From the NCBI GenBank assembly GCA_021776925.1, contig JAJFFB010000170.1, positions 42,115-106,114 of the forward strand: 64,000 bases of DNA, in the 5' to 3' direction. The position numbers and the translations under genes are program-made. Below the pieces are notes generated by a model. That model was not told where the DNA came from, ran no database searches, and was given only the letters and a program-made list of their open reading frames with translations. Below, piece by piece: positions 19,151 through 27,531 of the stretch; the first letter of the stretch is position 1; the number at the start of each line of letters is the position of its first letter. This DNA is from Planctomycetota bacterium (lineage in GTDB: Bacteria; Planctomycetota; UBA1135).

Positions 19151-19170
19151 CATACCGACTGGTCGGTATG
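19151..19170. promoter_or_regulatory. Palindromic operator, probable TetR-family binding site
   Basis: CATACCGAC-TG-GTCGGTATG: 9 bp perfect arms, 2 bp spacer, 5 bp upstream of the tetR start codon. Confidence 0.8.
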
Positions 19171-19262
19171 TCCACCATAACCCATCAGAGCGCCACGTCA
19201 AGGGCCTCCACAACCCCAATTAATTGTTTACGAAGCCCTGAACCCTGCTGGCGGGGCCTGCG

Positions 19263-20978
19263 TCAACCGCGGACCGCCGGCCACGCGAGGCGTAGCAGAT
19301 TGGTGGTCGTGGCCCTGCTCTCGTAGGCCAGCCAGCGTTGGCCCAAAGCCCTTAAATTGCGAAATCCAGGCTGCCACACCCATTTGAGCACCGGGCGGAA
19401 CGGCCCGCGCAGGATCGACTTTTCAATCGGACGACGCAGCGTGGTGTTATGAACGACGCCGGACCCGGATTGGATGTCTTCTGGCGGATGTCCGGGGTAG
19501 GCGCCCCAGCTGGTCTGGCCCATTCCAAAAATCAGGCCGGCCCAGACGTTGACCCCGATTCCGCCGTAACGCAAGCCATCCAATGCCTGCTCCAGCGCCG
19601 GCCGCGGCGTGTGGGGGGGGGCGATCACGGTGCACGACAAAGTGCCGTGCACATGGACGTTGACCGCCGCGGTGGCCGCGGGCAGGAAGTCTTCAGGGTG
19701 GCGGCAGTCCAGGGAGGTCTCGGCGACCACTCCGCAGAAAGCTTCGACCGTGCACGCCATTTCGCCTTGCATGCAAGGCACGTCGGGGATCAAGGTCCAG
19801 GGAAGTTCGGCGTCGACGGACAGCTTTTCGGCCTGAGGGTAGTGGTCGACGAAGGACTGCCAGCGCTGCTGCGCACCGGGGTACCACGGTGCCCGCGCCG
19901 GCGTGGCCGCCAGGGCCTCGCGGAAGCAGTCCATGAACTCTTCGCGCTGCGGCCAGCCGCGCGCGGTCACCACCAGCTTGACCGCATTGCAATTGAAGGA
20001 ACCATTGTGTGCAACCATTCCAGCCAGATTGCGAGCCTGGCGGCGCAGGTCGCGGCGCCCCCAGCGCCCGGGCACGATCAATGCCGGGCTGACCGCGCCG
20101 AGCTCCGCAGTCACCGCCTTGTTAAGAGAGCGCTTGCCAGCTTGTTTGCGCTCGACAATCAGGCGGCCGCGCTCGACGGGGTCGGCCGGGTCGCCGGGAC
20201 GGCCCCAGACCACCGCGTCGTAGGTGGCTTCGCTGCCGGTGATGTGAACGTGAGTCACGCGAGGATCGGCGACCAATTCCGCTCCGGCCGCGGCGTCGCC
20301 ACGTTCAAAGGCGAGAAAACCGCGCTCGACCAGCGGGGCGAACACCTCGTTGAGAGGCTCCACCAGGTAATCATTGACCGGGTTGAGCTTCACCACCGCA
20401 ACGTGGTCAAACAACAGCAGCATGGCGAGGCCATCCAGCGGCGGGATCGAATTGATGTTGCCCGCCCCAAGGACCGCCGCCACTCCCCCGGTGCCGCCGG
20501 TGCGGCCAGCGTCACGATTGTCGCCAACGTCACCAGCATCGCCAGCGTCACCAGGGTCGCCGGCTGGCATGAGGCGGAGTTCGCCTTTCAATCCCGGGAA
20601 CATCAACGCGTCTTTGAATCCTTGCGGAAAGACCGCGACGCGTGAAGACGTGCCATTTTGGGGAACCGGCGCCGACGCAGCATCCACGGGGGAATCGCGC
20701 CCTCGCTTCTCCAGGGTTTCGGCATAGAGCCGCAGATGACGCGCGGTCACCGCTGGCCCACTGATCCACTCTTCGCCGGCGAGCGAGCTGTCCGGATCAA
20801 TCCCCTTGGCCTGACAAGAAAGCCGCACCCATTGCGCGGCGCACCCGCTCAGCCTGGCGAGGCAGGCGCGCAACAGGGCCGCCCGCTCCTTGGGGCCAAG
20901 GCCAACCCATTCCTGGGCCTTGGCCGCCGCCCGATCAACGATCGGGTCGAAGCTCACGGGCGCCGTCGTCAACGACAC
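19263..20978 (-). CDS. Aldehyde dehydrogenase family protein
   Basis: VAAVLGAGNINSIPPLDGLAMLL, VAVVKLNPVNDYLVEPLNEVFAPLVERG, VTHVHITGSEATYDAVVWG, AELGAVSPALIVPG, HNGSFNCNAVKLVV; GTG start proposed at 20978. Confidence 0.8.
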   Translation of the reverse strand: MSLTTAPVSFDPIVDRAAAKAQEWVGLGPKERAALLRACLARLSGCAAQWVRLSCQAKGIDPDSSLAGEEWISGPAVTARHLRLYAETLEKRGRDSPVDAASAPVPQNGTSSRVAVFPQGFKDALMFPGLKGELRLMPAGDPGDAGDAGDVGDNRDAGRTGGTGGVAAVLGAGNINSIPPLDGLAMLLLFDHVAVVKLNPVNDYLVEPLNEVFAPLVERGFLAFERGDAAAGAELVADPRVTHVHITGSEATYDAVVWGRPGDPADPVERGRLIVERKQAGKRSLNKAVTAELGAVSPALIVPGRWGRRDLRRQARNLAGMVAHNGSFNCNAVKLVVTARGWPQREEFMDCFREALAATPARAPWYPGAQQRWQSFVDHYPQAEKLSVDAELPWTLIPDVPCMQGEMACTVEAFCGVVAETSLDCRHPEDFLPAATAAVNVHVHGTLSCTVIAPPHTPRPALEQALDGLRYGGIGVNVWAGLIFGMGQTSWGAYPGHPPEDIQSGSGVVHNTTLRRPIEKSILRGPFRPVLKWVWQPGFRNLRALGQRWLAYESRATTTNLLRLAWPAVRG

Positions 20979-21177
20979 CGAAAATGCTTTCCTTGTCGCC
21001 GCCGAGCATGATGTCGTGGTGGCGATAGAGGCTGTGGTCCGGACCAAATTCTTCGTCCTGGACGTTGAGTTCGCCTGCGTTGTGGTGCTCCGCGCCCGTG
21101 CATCCGGCGAGGGCAACGAGAATCAGGAGTCCGAACAGGTACTTCACCGGCTTTTGCAGAGAAGGAGAAAGGGTCAT
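20935..21177 (-). CDS. Small predicted lipoprotein
   Basis: 80 aa; signal and lipobox LFGLLILVALAGC; overlaps the start of the ALDH gene by about 44 bp. Confidence 0.6.
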   Translation of the reverse strand: MTLSPSLQKPVKYLFGLLILVALAGCTGAEHHNAGELNVQDEEFGPDHSLYRHHDIMLGGDKESIFGVVDDGARELRPDR

Positions 21178-21238
21178 GACCGCCCAAGTCTACACATCCC
21201 GCCCCCCCGCGAGAGACCCTTTGCCGCAGACTCCGGCT

Positions 21239-21691
21239 TCAGCGCACCGTGCCGCCGACTGCTCCTTGGATGCGCTGAATTTCGCGGTCGATGCGGATCA
21301 CAGCGGCTTCGTTGTCGGCATAATCGCCGCGCAGCGATCGCAGTTCCTCAAGAGCCGGCAACAAGGCTTTGGCGAGATCTTCTTTCTCGCGGCGGAAATG
21401 GAGCGGATCGCCGCCCTCCTCCTCGTGCCAGCGGTACAGCTCGATCGCCCGCTCCACCCCGGAGTTGGCGACCGGCAGGGCCCGCAACCAGCGCTCGTCG
21501 GCCTGCCAGATCAGTTCCGCGGGCAGCATCGGGCCCACCTCGACGGGTTGCGCGACCTCGGCCGGAGCACCGTCGACCACTACTGGAACGGGCTGATTGG
21601 CCGGGTCGGCCCGGTCGGCCCGTTCCAGGTAGAACCAATAGGAGACGCACGCGGCGAGGCCGAGCACCAAGATCTGGATCAGGCGAAGCAT
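21239..21691 (-). CDS. Hypothetical membrane-anchored protein, paralog A of GGDP-motif pair
   Basis: N-terminal TM; WQADERWLRALPVANSGVERAIELYRWHEEEGGDPLHFRREKEDLAKALLPALEELRSLRGDYADNEAAVIRIDREIQRIQG. Confidence 0.7.
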   Translation of the reverse strand: MLRLIQILVLGLAACVSYWFYLERADRADPANQPVPVVVDGAPAEVAQPVEVGPMLPAELIWQADERWLRALPVANSGVERAIELYRWHEEEGGDPLHFRREKEDLAKALLPALEELRSLRGDYADNEAAVIRIDREIQRIQGAVGGTVR

Positions 21692-22515
21692 GGGATACCT
21701 AGGGAGCGTGCGAACTGGATCGAGGCTGGACCCAGCTGATGGAAACGGTGGGAATCTCGGCTCAGCTCGAAGCAGGCCGGCAACTCGGCGGGCAGCTCCG
21801 CTATCACCGCAGACAGCGAGGGCCAGTCGACTTCTCCTTCGCCGGGAGCCAGGTGATGATGCTCGCCGCGGCGCATGTCGTCGAGCTGGAGATTGACCAG
21901 CGCCGCAGCGAACTGGCTGAGGAGTGACGCTGGATCGCCCTCTTGATTGGCCAGGATATGGCCCACGTCGAGGGTCAGCGCCACGGCAGGGCCGACGCGA
22001 TCACGCAGGTCGCTCCAAGAATCGAGCGTGTTGATCAGGTGGCCGGGTTCGGGCTCAAGGCCGAGGGCGACGCCGCGCGCCGAGGCGATGGGACCAAGAT
22101 GCTCGAAGGCGGCCTGCAATCTACCCAGCGCCGCGGCCTGATCCTGATCACCGGGCAGCGTGCCGCTCCAGAAGGAGAGCACCGGTGAGCCCAGCCGGTC
22201 ACACCAGTCCAGCATGCGCTCGAGGAAATCCAGGCGCACCCGGTGACTGGAATCGGCCTCGAGCAGATTCGGACGGTGCTTGCGCCGCGGATCGAGCACG
22301 TAACGCGCACCCGTCTCGACCACCACGTGCAGGTCAAGCTCACGGCACCGCGCCCCGACCCGGTCGAGCTCATCCGGATCGGTTTCGGCAGGGTCAAGAC
22401 AACCGACATCGGGAGTGATCGCCACCGCGCGGTAGCCAAGCTCTGCCAGCCACGCCAAGGCGTCGTCCAGACGGTGGCTACGAAAGCCGTTTGAGTTGTA
22501 ACCCAGGCGCACCAT
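21679..22515 (-). CDS. Sugar phosphate isomerase/epimerase-type TIM barrel protein
   Basis: MVRLGYNSNGFRSHRLDDALAWLAELGYRAVAITPDVG, LGLEPEPGHLINTL, LTLDVGHILANQEG, xylose-isomerase-like barrel. Confidence 0.8.
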   Translation of the reverse strand: MVRLGYNSNGFRSHRLDDALAWLAELGYRAVAITPDVGCLDPAETDPDELDRVGARCRELDLHVVVETGARYVLDPRRKHRPNLLEADSSHRVRLDFLERMLDWCDRLGSPVLSFWSGTLPGDQDQAAALGRLQAAFEHLGPIASARGVALGLEPEPGHLINTLDSWSDLRDRVGPAVALTLDVGHILANQEGDPASLLSQFAAALVNLQLDDMRRGEHHHLAPGEGEVDWPSLSAVIAELPAELPACFELSRDSHRFHQLGPASIQFARSLGIPCFA

Positions 22516-22526
22516 GAAGCGGACTC

Positions 22527-23060
22527 CTACTTCTTGTTGCGCGGCGTTTTGCCTTCGAAGTGAGCAATCCAGCGATCGATCTCGCCGACGGCCACGGCGT
22601 CGCCCTGGAAATCGGCGCGCAACTGCTTCAGCTGGGTCACCGCCTGAGTCACCTTCTTGGCCGCTTCGGCAATCTGGTTGCGATAGTAGAAAGGGTCTCC
22701 GCCCTGCTTGATGCGGAATTCTTCGGCGGCCTCGGCTTGCGCGATTCCTGCCTTGCCGAGTCCGAGCGCCGCAGCCCAGCGGGCATCGGCTTCCCAGGCC
22801 TTGGTCGATGAGATCGGGGGCGCCGTGCCAGCTTCGCCCTGGTTCCCCTTCTCGGCGTTCGCTCCAGAGGCTGAACCCACGGAGTCGCCCGAGGTGGGGT
22901 CGACCACCGCCGGGTTTTCGGCTGACGCCCCGCCAGAACCTGGTTCATCGCCGGATTCCGCGCCCTGGCCCAGGGAGGTGAACAGCCACAGAGCCAGAAC
23001 CGCGCCCGCAGCCAAACTGCCAGCGAAGGTGCCACGATCAACCCAGGGAGATTTTTCCAT
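22527..23060 (-). CDS. Hypothetical membrane-anchored protein, paralog B of GGDP-motif pair
   Basis: N-terminal TM, Ser/Gly/Glu-rich linker, then WEADARWAAALGLGKAGIAQAEAAEEFRIKQGGDPFYYRNQIAEAAKKVTQAVTQLKQLRADFQGDAVAVGEIDRWIAHFEG. Confidence 0.7.
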   Translation of the reverse strand: MEKSPWVDRGTFAGSLAAGAVLALWLFTSLGQGAESGDEPGSGGASAENPAVVDPTSGDSVGSASGANAEKGNQGEAGTAPPISSTKAWEADARWAAALGLGKAGIAQAEAAEEFRIKQGGDPFYYRNQIAEAAKKVTQAVTQLKQLRADFQGDAVAVGEIDRWIAHFEGKTPRNKK

Positions 23061-23074
23061 CAGAATCAGGCCTG

Positions 23075-24451
23075 TCAGGACTCTGGAACCAGGATAGCGG
23101 CAAAACCCCCGGAGCGCAGACCGTCGGGTTCAAAGGTCCGCTGTTCCTCGATGCGGTAATTCGCTTGACGCGCGAAGCGGGCAGTCATGTCCTGGTTCTC
23201 TTCGGGCTCGAGGGAACAGGTGGTCCACAGCACCCTGGGCCGACAGCCCTGTTTGAGCAATTCCTTGATCAGACGCTTGCGGATCAGATTCTGCTGCGTG
23301 GTGGCCCGGTGCACCTCGTCGGCTCGAAAGCGCGAGCGGGCTTCGAGACGCTTGTGCAGTACGCCCGTATTAGTGCACGGAACGTCGAGCACCACCAGGT
23401 CGAACGGCCCCTCCGGCAATCCGCTGCCATCTTCTGCCAACAGGTGGGTGCGCAGTTCATGGCCCAGGCGCTCGGCTTCGGGCTGGATCTGGGCCAGACG
23501 CTGCGCGGACACGTCGCAGGCCACGATTTCAGCCTGGCCCGCGGTCAATTCAGCGAGGGCAAAGGACTTGCCGCCGGGTGCGGCGCACAGATCGAGGATG
23601 CGCTCTCCGGCAAGCGGCTGCGCCAGCTCCACACTTTCGAGGGACGTGCGGTCCTGAACTGCCCACTGCCCCTGTTGGAAACCGGGCAACTGATCCAGGC
23701 TACGCCCGGGACGGACCAGCCGCAGCAGACGTGGATGGTCGCAGTCATGCACCTCCAGGCCCTCGGCCTGGAATAACTTCAGCAGCTCATCTTTGCTGGT
23801 GCGAGCGAGTTGGACCCTTAGCCAGATTGGAGGAATCTGGTTCAACGAGTGCATGCGCGCCAAGGCCGTTTCTTCGCCGACTTGATCAAACCAGCGCCGC
23901 ACCAAGGGGGGTGGGAAGGCAAGTTCGATCGCCCAGTGCCCGACCGGGCGAATCGCCGGGTCGTGGAAAAGCGGCCGATCAAAAAACCAGGAGCGCCGCC
24001 CCACCACCAGGCGCTTGCGCGAGAAGGCCTCTTGCATCGGCTGCTCGGCTTGAGCGGCCTTGGTCAACGCGCGCAGCACAGCATTGGCGAAACCCAACCG
24101 CTCGCGCAACAACGGGCGCGCGGCCTGCAGCGTGGAATGCACGGCAGCGTGGGGCGGCACATTGGAGAGGAAGAAAAGCTGCAGCACCCCGAGGCGCAAG
24201 GTCCAGGTCAGCGCGTCGTCTTGAACGCGGCGGCTGCAATACGGCTGGTAGATCGCGTCGAGACGCGGGGCCCAGCGCAATGCCCCGGCCAACAGCTGAC
24301 GGGCGAGGCTGCGGTCTCGGTCCGGCAGGCCCGCGCGCTGCGCGTACTCACCAAATTGGCGGGTGGGGTAGTCGCTGCGGCTGAGGAGCAGATCGAGCAC
24401 CACCCGGCGCAGGTCGGGAGTCTTGGGTTCGGCGGTGGTCTGGTCGTTCAC
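23075..24451 (-). CDS. rsmB: 16S rRNA (cytosine-C5) methyltransferase, RsmB/NusB-domain type
   Basis: NusB-like N-terminus; ILDLCAAPGGKSFALAEL; LVVLDVPCTNTGVLHKRLEARSR; LWTTCSLEPEENQDM; GTG start overlapping fmt stop. Confidence 0.9.
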   Translation of the reverse strand: MNDQTTAEPKTPDLRRVVLDLLLSRSDYPTRQFGEYAQRAGLPDRDRSLARQLLAGALRWAPRLDAIYQPYCSRRVQDDALTWTLRLGVLQLFFLSNVPPHAAVHSTLQAARPLLRERLGFANAVLRALTKAAQAEQPMQEAFSRKRLVVGRRSWFFDRPLFHDPAIRPVGHWAIELAFPPPLVRRWFDQVGEETALARMHSLNQIPPIWLRVQLARTSKDELLKLFQAEGLEVHDCDHPRLLRLVRPGRSLDQLPGFQQGQWAVQDRTSLESVELAQPLAGERILDLCAAPGGKSFALAELTAGQAEIVACDVSAQRLAQIQPEAERLGHELRTHLLAEDGSGLPEGPFDLVVLDVPCTNTGVLHKRLEARSRFRADEVHRATTQQNLIRKRLIKELLKQGCRPRVLWTTCSLEPEENQDMTARFARQANYRIEEQRTFEPDGLRSGGFAAILVPES

Positions 24452-25401
24452 TGCAGTCGGTCCCCGACCTTGAGAGAAAAGCCATGCAGAAAATCGGCGC
24501 TGGACAAAGCTGCCTTGCCCGGGCGCTGGAGTTGATCGATGCGATAAACGCCCTCGGCACAGGCAACCACAATACCCCGGTCCTGGCAAAGCACGGTGCC
24601 CGGAGCCTGGCAGTGCTCGGAACCCAGGGTCGAAGAGGATTCGGCCAGGGCGAGGCCATCGAGCAACCGCACCTCTCCCCCCCCAGGCAGCTGCGCCTGC
24701 GCCCAGGGCCAGCCGGCGTAGGCGCGCACCTGGCGGTCGATCTGGGCGGCAGTTTGATTCCAATCCACGCATCCATCTTGACGACGCAGCTTGCGGCAGA
24801 AAGTGACTTCACTTTCATCCTGTTCTTTGCCAGCCGGGAGCGGTCCGTCGCCCACCTTTTGCAGAAAGTCGGTCAACAGCTCGGCACCACACTCGGCGAG
24901 TTGTCCGAAGAGCTCGTCGGCGCGCACGCGCGCAGATAAAGGAAGGCGTTTTTCGGCCAGCACCGCGCCGGCATCCAGTTCCAGGACCATGCGCTGCAGA
25001 CACACCCCGCTCACCTCGTCGCCCGCCAGGATGGCCGCCTGCACCGGACTGGCCCCGCGCCAGCGCGGCAACAGCGAGCCGTGCAGATTGATGCACCCCT
25101 GTTGCGGCAGGTCGAGCAGCGACTGCACCAGAATCTGTCCGTAGCTGACCACCAGACCGAGATCGGGCTCGAATGCCTGTAACTCTCGCCGGAACGCAGC
25201 GTCTTTTGCACTGGAGGGACGAAGTTGCGGGATGCCCGCTGCTTCCGCCAGCCGCACCAATGGGTTTTCCGCCACCTTCCGTCCCCGCCCTGCCCGCCTT
25301 GGCGGTGCAGTCACCAGCACCACGGGCGCGGTCCCCCGCTCCAACAAGAGTTGGAAGGGCCGCAAGGCAAAGGGCGGAGAGCCAAGAAAAGCCAGTCGCA
25401 T
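24448..25401 (-). CDS. fmt: Methionyl-tRNA formyltransferase
   Basis: MRLAFLGSPPFAL, QGCINLHGSLLPRWRGASPVQAAILAGDEVSGV. Confidence 0.95.
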   Translation of the reverse strand: MRLAFLGSPPFALRPFQLLLERGTAPVVLVTAPPRRAGRGRKVAENPLVRLAEAAGIPQLRPSSAKDAAFRRELQAFEPDLGLVVSYGQILVQSLLDLPQQGCINLHGSLLPRWRGASPVQAAILAGDEVSGVCLQRMVLELDAGAVLAEKRLPLSARVRADELFGQLAECGAELLTDFLQKVGDGPLPAGKEQDESEVTFCRKLRRQDGCVDWNQTAAQIDRQVRAYAGWPWAQAQLPGGGEVRLLDGLALAESSSTLGSEHCQAPGTVLCQDRGIVVACAEGVYRIDQLQRPGKAALSSADFLHGFSLKVGDRLQ

Positions 25402-25454
25402 GGCAGCGGATTCCAGCTCCAAATGGGCTCAGAACGCGAGTGGCCCCAGTACCT

Positions 25455-25778
25455 CTAAAGGTGGGGCGAGACCAAGGCCTTCAAATCATCAAAACTCATG
25501 TGGCCCATGCGCCGGCCGACTTCTTCGCCGCCCTTGAAGACCACAAAGGCAGGAATCGCCATGATGCCGTAGTTGGTCGCGATGCCAGGGTCGTCCTGGG
25601 TGTTGTGCTTCACAACCTTGATCTGGTCGGCCAGTTCTTCCGACAGCTGGTCCACGGCAGGTGCCATGGCCCGGCAGGGCCCACACCAGGGGGCCCAGAA
25701 ATCCACCAGAACGGGCTTGTCCGATTCCAGGACTTCGGCCTGAAAGGTATCGTCGTTGACTTCGAGTGCGTTAGACAT
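25455..25778 (-). CDS. trxA: Thioredoxin
   Basis: 107 aa; VLVDFWAPWCGPCRAMAPAVDQL, YGIMAIPAFVVFKGGEEV. Confidence 0.96.
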   Translation of the reverse strand: MSNALEVNDDTFQAEVLESDKPVLVDFWAPWCGPCRAMAPAVDQLSEELADQIKVVKHNTQDDPGIATNYGIMAIPAFVVFKGGEEVGRRMGHMSFDDLKALVSPHL

Positions 25779-25781
25779 GGT

Positions 25782-26753
25782 TCAGCTTTGGGGCTCGGAA
25801 AGTGGCTCCGTTTCGGTCAGGAGGTCATCGACCTCGGGCTCACTTTCGTCAGGGTTCTCATCAAAATGTTCGTCGATGGCATCCAGGTCGAACATCTCAC
25901 CGGCTTCGCTGCGCAAGACGTGGATGTCATCAAAAAAATCCGCTTGTTTCAGGTCGACCTGCTGTTGCTTGGCGAGTTCCAACAAGGCCACCAAGTAGTA
26001 GGCGGCGTCGGCCTTGCCTTTCTTGCCATCGCGCAGCAAGGCCAGGAGCGAGGTTTCGGGCAGAGCCTGGAGTTTCTCCCAGACCTCTTGTACATAGGCC
26101 CTGAGCGGCCGCCCGGCAGGGCGGATCTGGTGTGGGCGTAGGAATCCGGTCTCCTGATTCAGCCGCGTGATGATCTTGAGCAGATCCCAGATCGAGATTT
26201 CACCGAGGTCCCACTCCTCTTCTTCCTCGTCTTCTTCGAGCTGGTACTGGCCAAGCCAGCGCCCGCCGGCAGGCAGCCAGCGGCTGCGCTGCTGCCAGCG
26301 ATCGGCGAGATGGTCGGCGGCCTTGCGCAGCTCCTTGTACGCCAACAGCTGGTGCACCAATTCCTCGCCCGGGTCGAAGGGGTCCTCTTCGCTGTCGATC
26401 TCGTCGGTGGGCAGCAGCGAGCGGCTCTTGATCGCCAGCAGGGTGGCGGCGATCACCAGGAAATCGGCCGCCTGATCGACGTCGACCACCGGCAGCTGGC
26501 GTACGTGGCTGCAATAGGCGTCGCACACCTGAGCCAGCGAAACCACATGGATTTCCAATTCTTTGTCGCGCACCAAATGCAGCAAGAGATCGAGCGGCCC
26601 ATGAAAAACACGCTCCAGGTGCACCGTGAAGTCGGCCTGGTCGGCCGACGACTCCACACCATCCAGGCCCGCCGCCTCGACCGCTGGGCGCGCCGGCGGG
26701 AGTTGTTCGGGATGGGCGGGTTCAATCATGGGGTTCAGCGGGTGCCGAGGCAC
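25782..26753 (-). CDS. scpA: Segregation and condensation protein A
   Basis: FHGPLDLLLHLVRDKELEIHVVSLAQVCDAYCSHV, AADFLVIAATLLAIKSRSLLP; alternative start at 26729. Confidence 0.92.
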   Translation of the reverse strand: MPRHPLNPMIEPAHPEQLPPARPAVEAAGLDGVESSADQADFTVHLERVFHGPLDLLLHLVRDKELEIHVVSLAQVCDAYCSHVRQLPVVDVDQAADFLVIAATLLAIKSRSLLPTDEIDSEEDPFDPGEELVHQLLAYKELRKAADHLADRWQQRSRWLPAGGRWLGQYQLEEDEEEEEWDLGEISIWDLLKIITRLNQETGFLRPHQIRPAGRPLRAYVQEVWEKLQALPETSLLALLRDGKKGKADAAYYLVALLELAKQQQVDLKQADFFDDIHVLRSEAGEMFDLDAIDEHFDENPDESEPEVDDLLTETEPLSEPQS

Positions 26754-26756
26754 ATC

Positions 26757-27446
26757 CTAGCCGAGGTCCGAGAACAGAATCTTGAACCAGTTCCCCTCCG
26801 GATTCAGCAGGAACAGCCCCCAGAAGGCGTCCATGACCGGAACGACAAAGGTCAACAGGAGCCACGAAAAGAAGCCTTGCGCCATGAACAAGATGGCCAC
26901 CAGGATCAAGAAGCCAAAATTCTCCAAGCGATGGTAGGCCTCAAGGGCCGGTCCGCGCAAGAAGTACTGCACCACGCGCGATCCGTCGAGCGGTGGGATC
27001 GGCACCATGTTGAACACCGCCAGAAAAATATTGATGAAGGCCGCGTAGCCCAGGATCTGGACTCCAGAAGCATCCGCGCTCCACAGTCCGGTATGGACAA
27101 ACACCGCCAGGAGTCCAACCAGCAACAACGCGATCAGAATGTTGCTGACCGGGCCGGCCAGCCCGACCAATGCCCAGTCCCGACGCATCTTGCGCAAATT
27201 CAACAGATTGACCGGCACCGGTTTGGCGCCACCAAAGACCACGTTCGAGCCCGACAGGAGCAGGACCGCGGGCAGGATCACGGTCATGAAGGGGTCGACG
27301 TGCGGCAGCGGATTGAGCGTGATCCGCCCCATCCGTCGCGCGGTGTCGTCACCGAGCCGGTCGGCCACCCAGGCATGGGCCACCTCGTGCGTGGTGACCG
27401 ACCACACCACGATCAAAATCGTCAACACAAAAGGGATGGGTTCCAT
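26757..27446 (-). CDS. Site-2 protease (M50) family membrane metalloprotease
   Basis: THEVAHAWVADRLGD (HExxH-type), NIFLAVFNMVPIPPLDGSRV. Confidence 0.9.
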   Translation of the reverse strand: MEPIPFVLTILIVVWSVTTHEVAHAWVADRLGDDTARRMGRITLNPLPHVDPFMTVILPAVLLLSGSNVVFGGAKPVPVNLLNLRKMRRDWALVGLAGPVSNILIALLLVGLLAVFVHTGLWSADASGVQILGYAAFINIFLAVFNMVPIPPLDGSRVVQYFLRGPALEAYHRLENFGFLILVAILFMAQGFFSWLLLTFVVPVMDAFWGLFLLNPEGNWFKILFSDLG

Positions 27447-27531
27447 TTGGATCGGCCATTCTCGCAGCCGCGGCCGGCTCCTACAATAAGCCGGAGTTGC
27501 CCAGGTTTCCCGGCCTGGAGCGATCTTCGCC

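Noticed and set aside
14375-19170. Dehydratase operon as a mobile island
   Set aside because: No integrase, transposase, flanking direct repeats or tRNA seen; composition similar to surroundings by eye.
19449-20645. 398 aa plus-strand ORF
   Set aside because: Antisense to the aldehyde dehydrogenase; shadow ORF.
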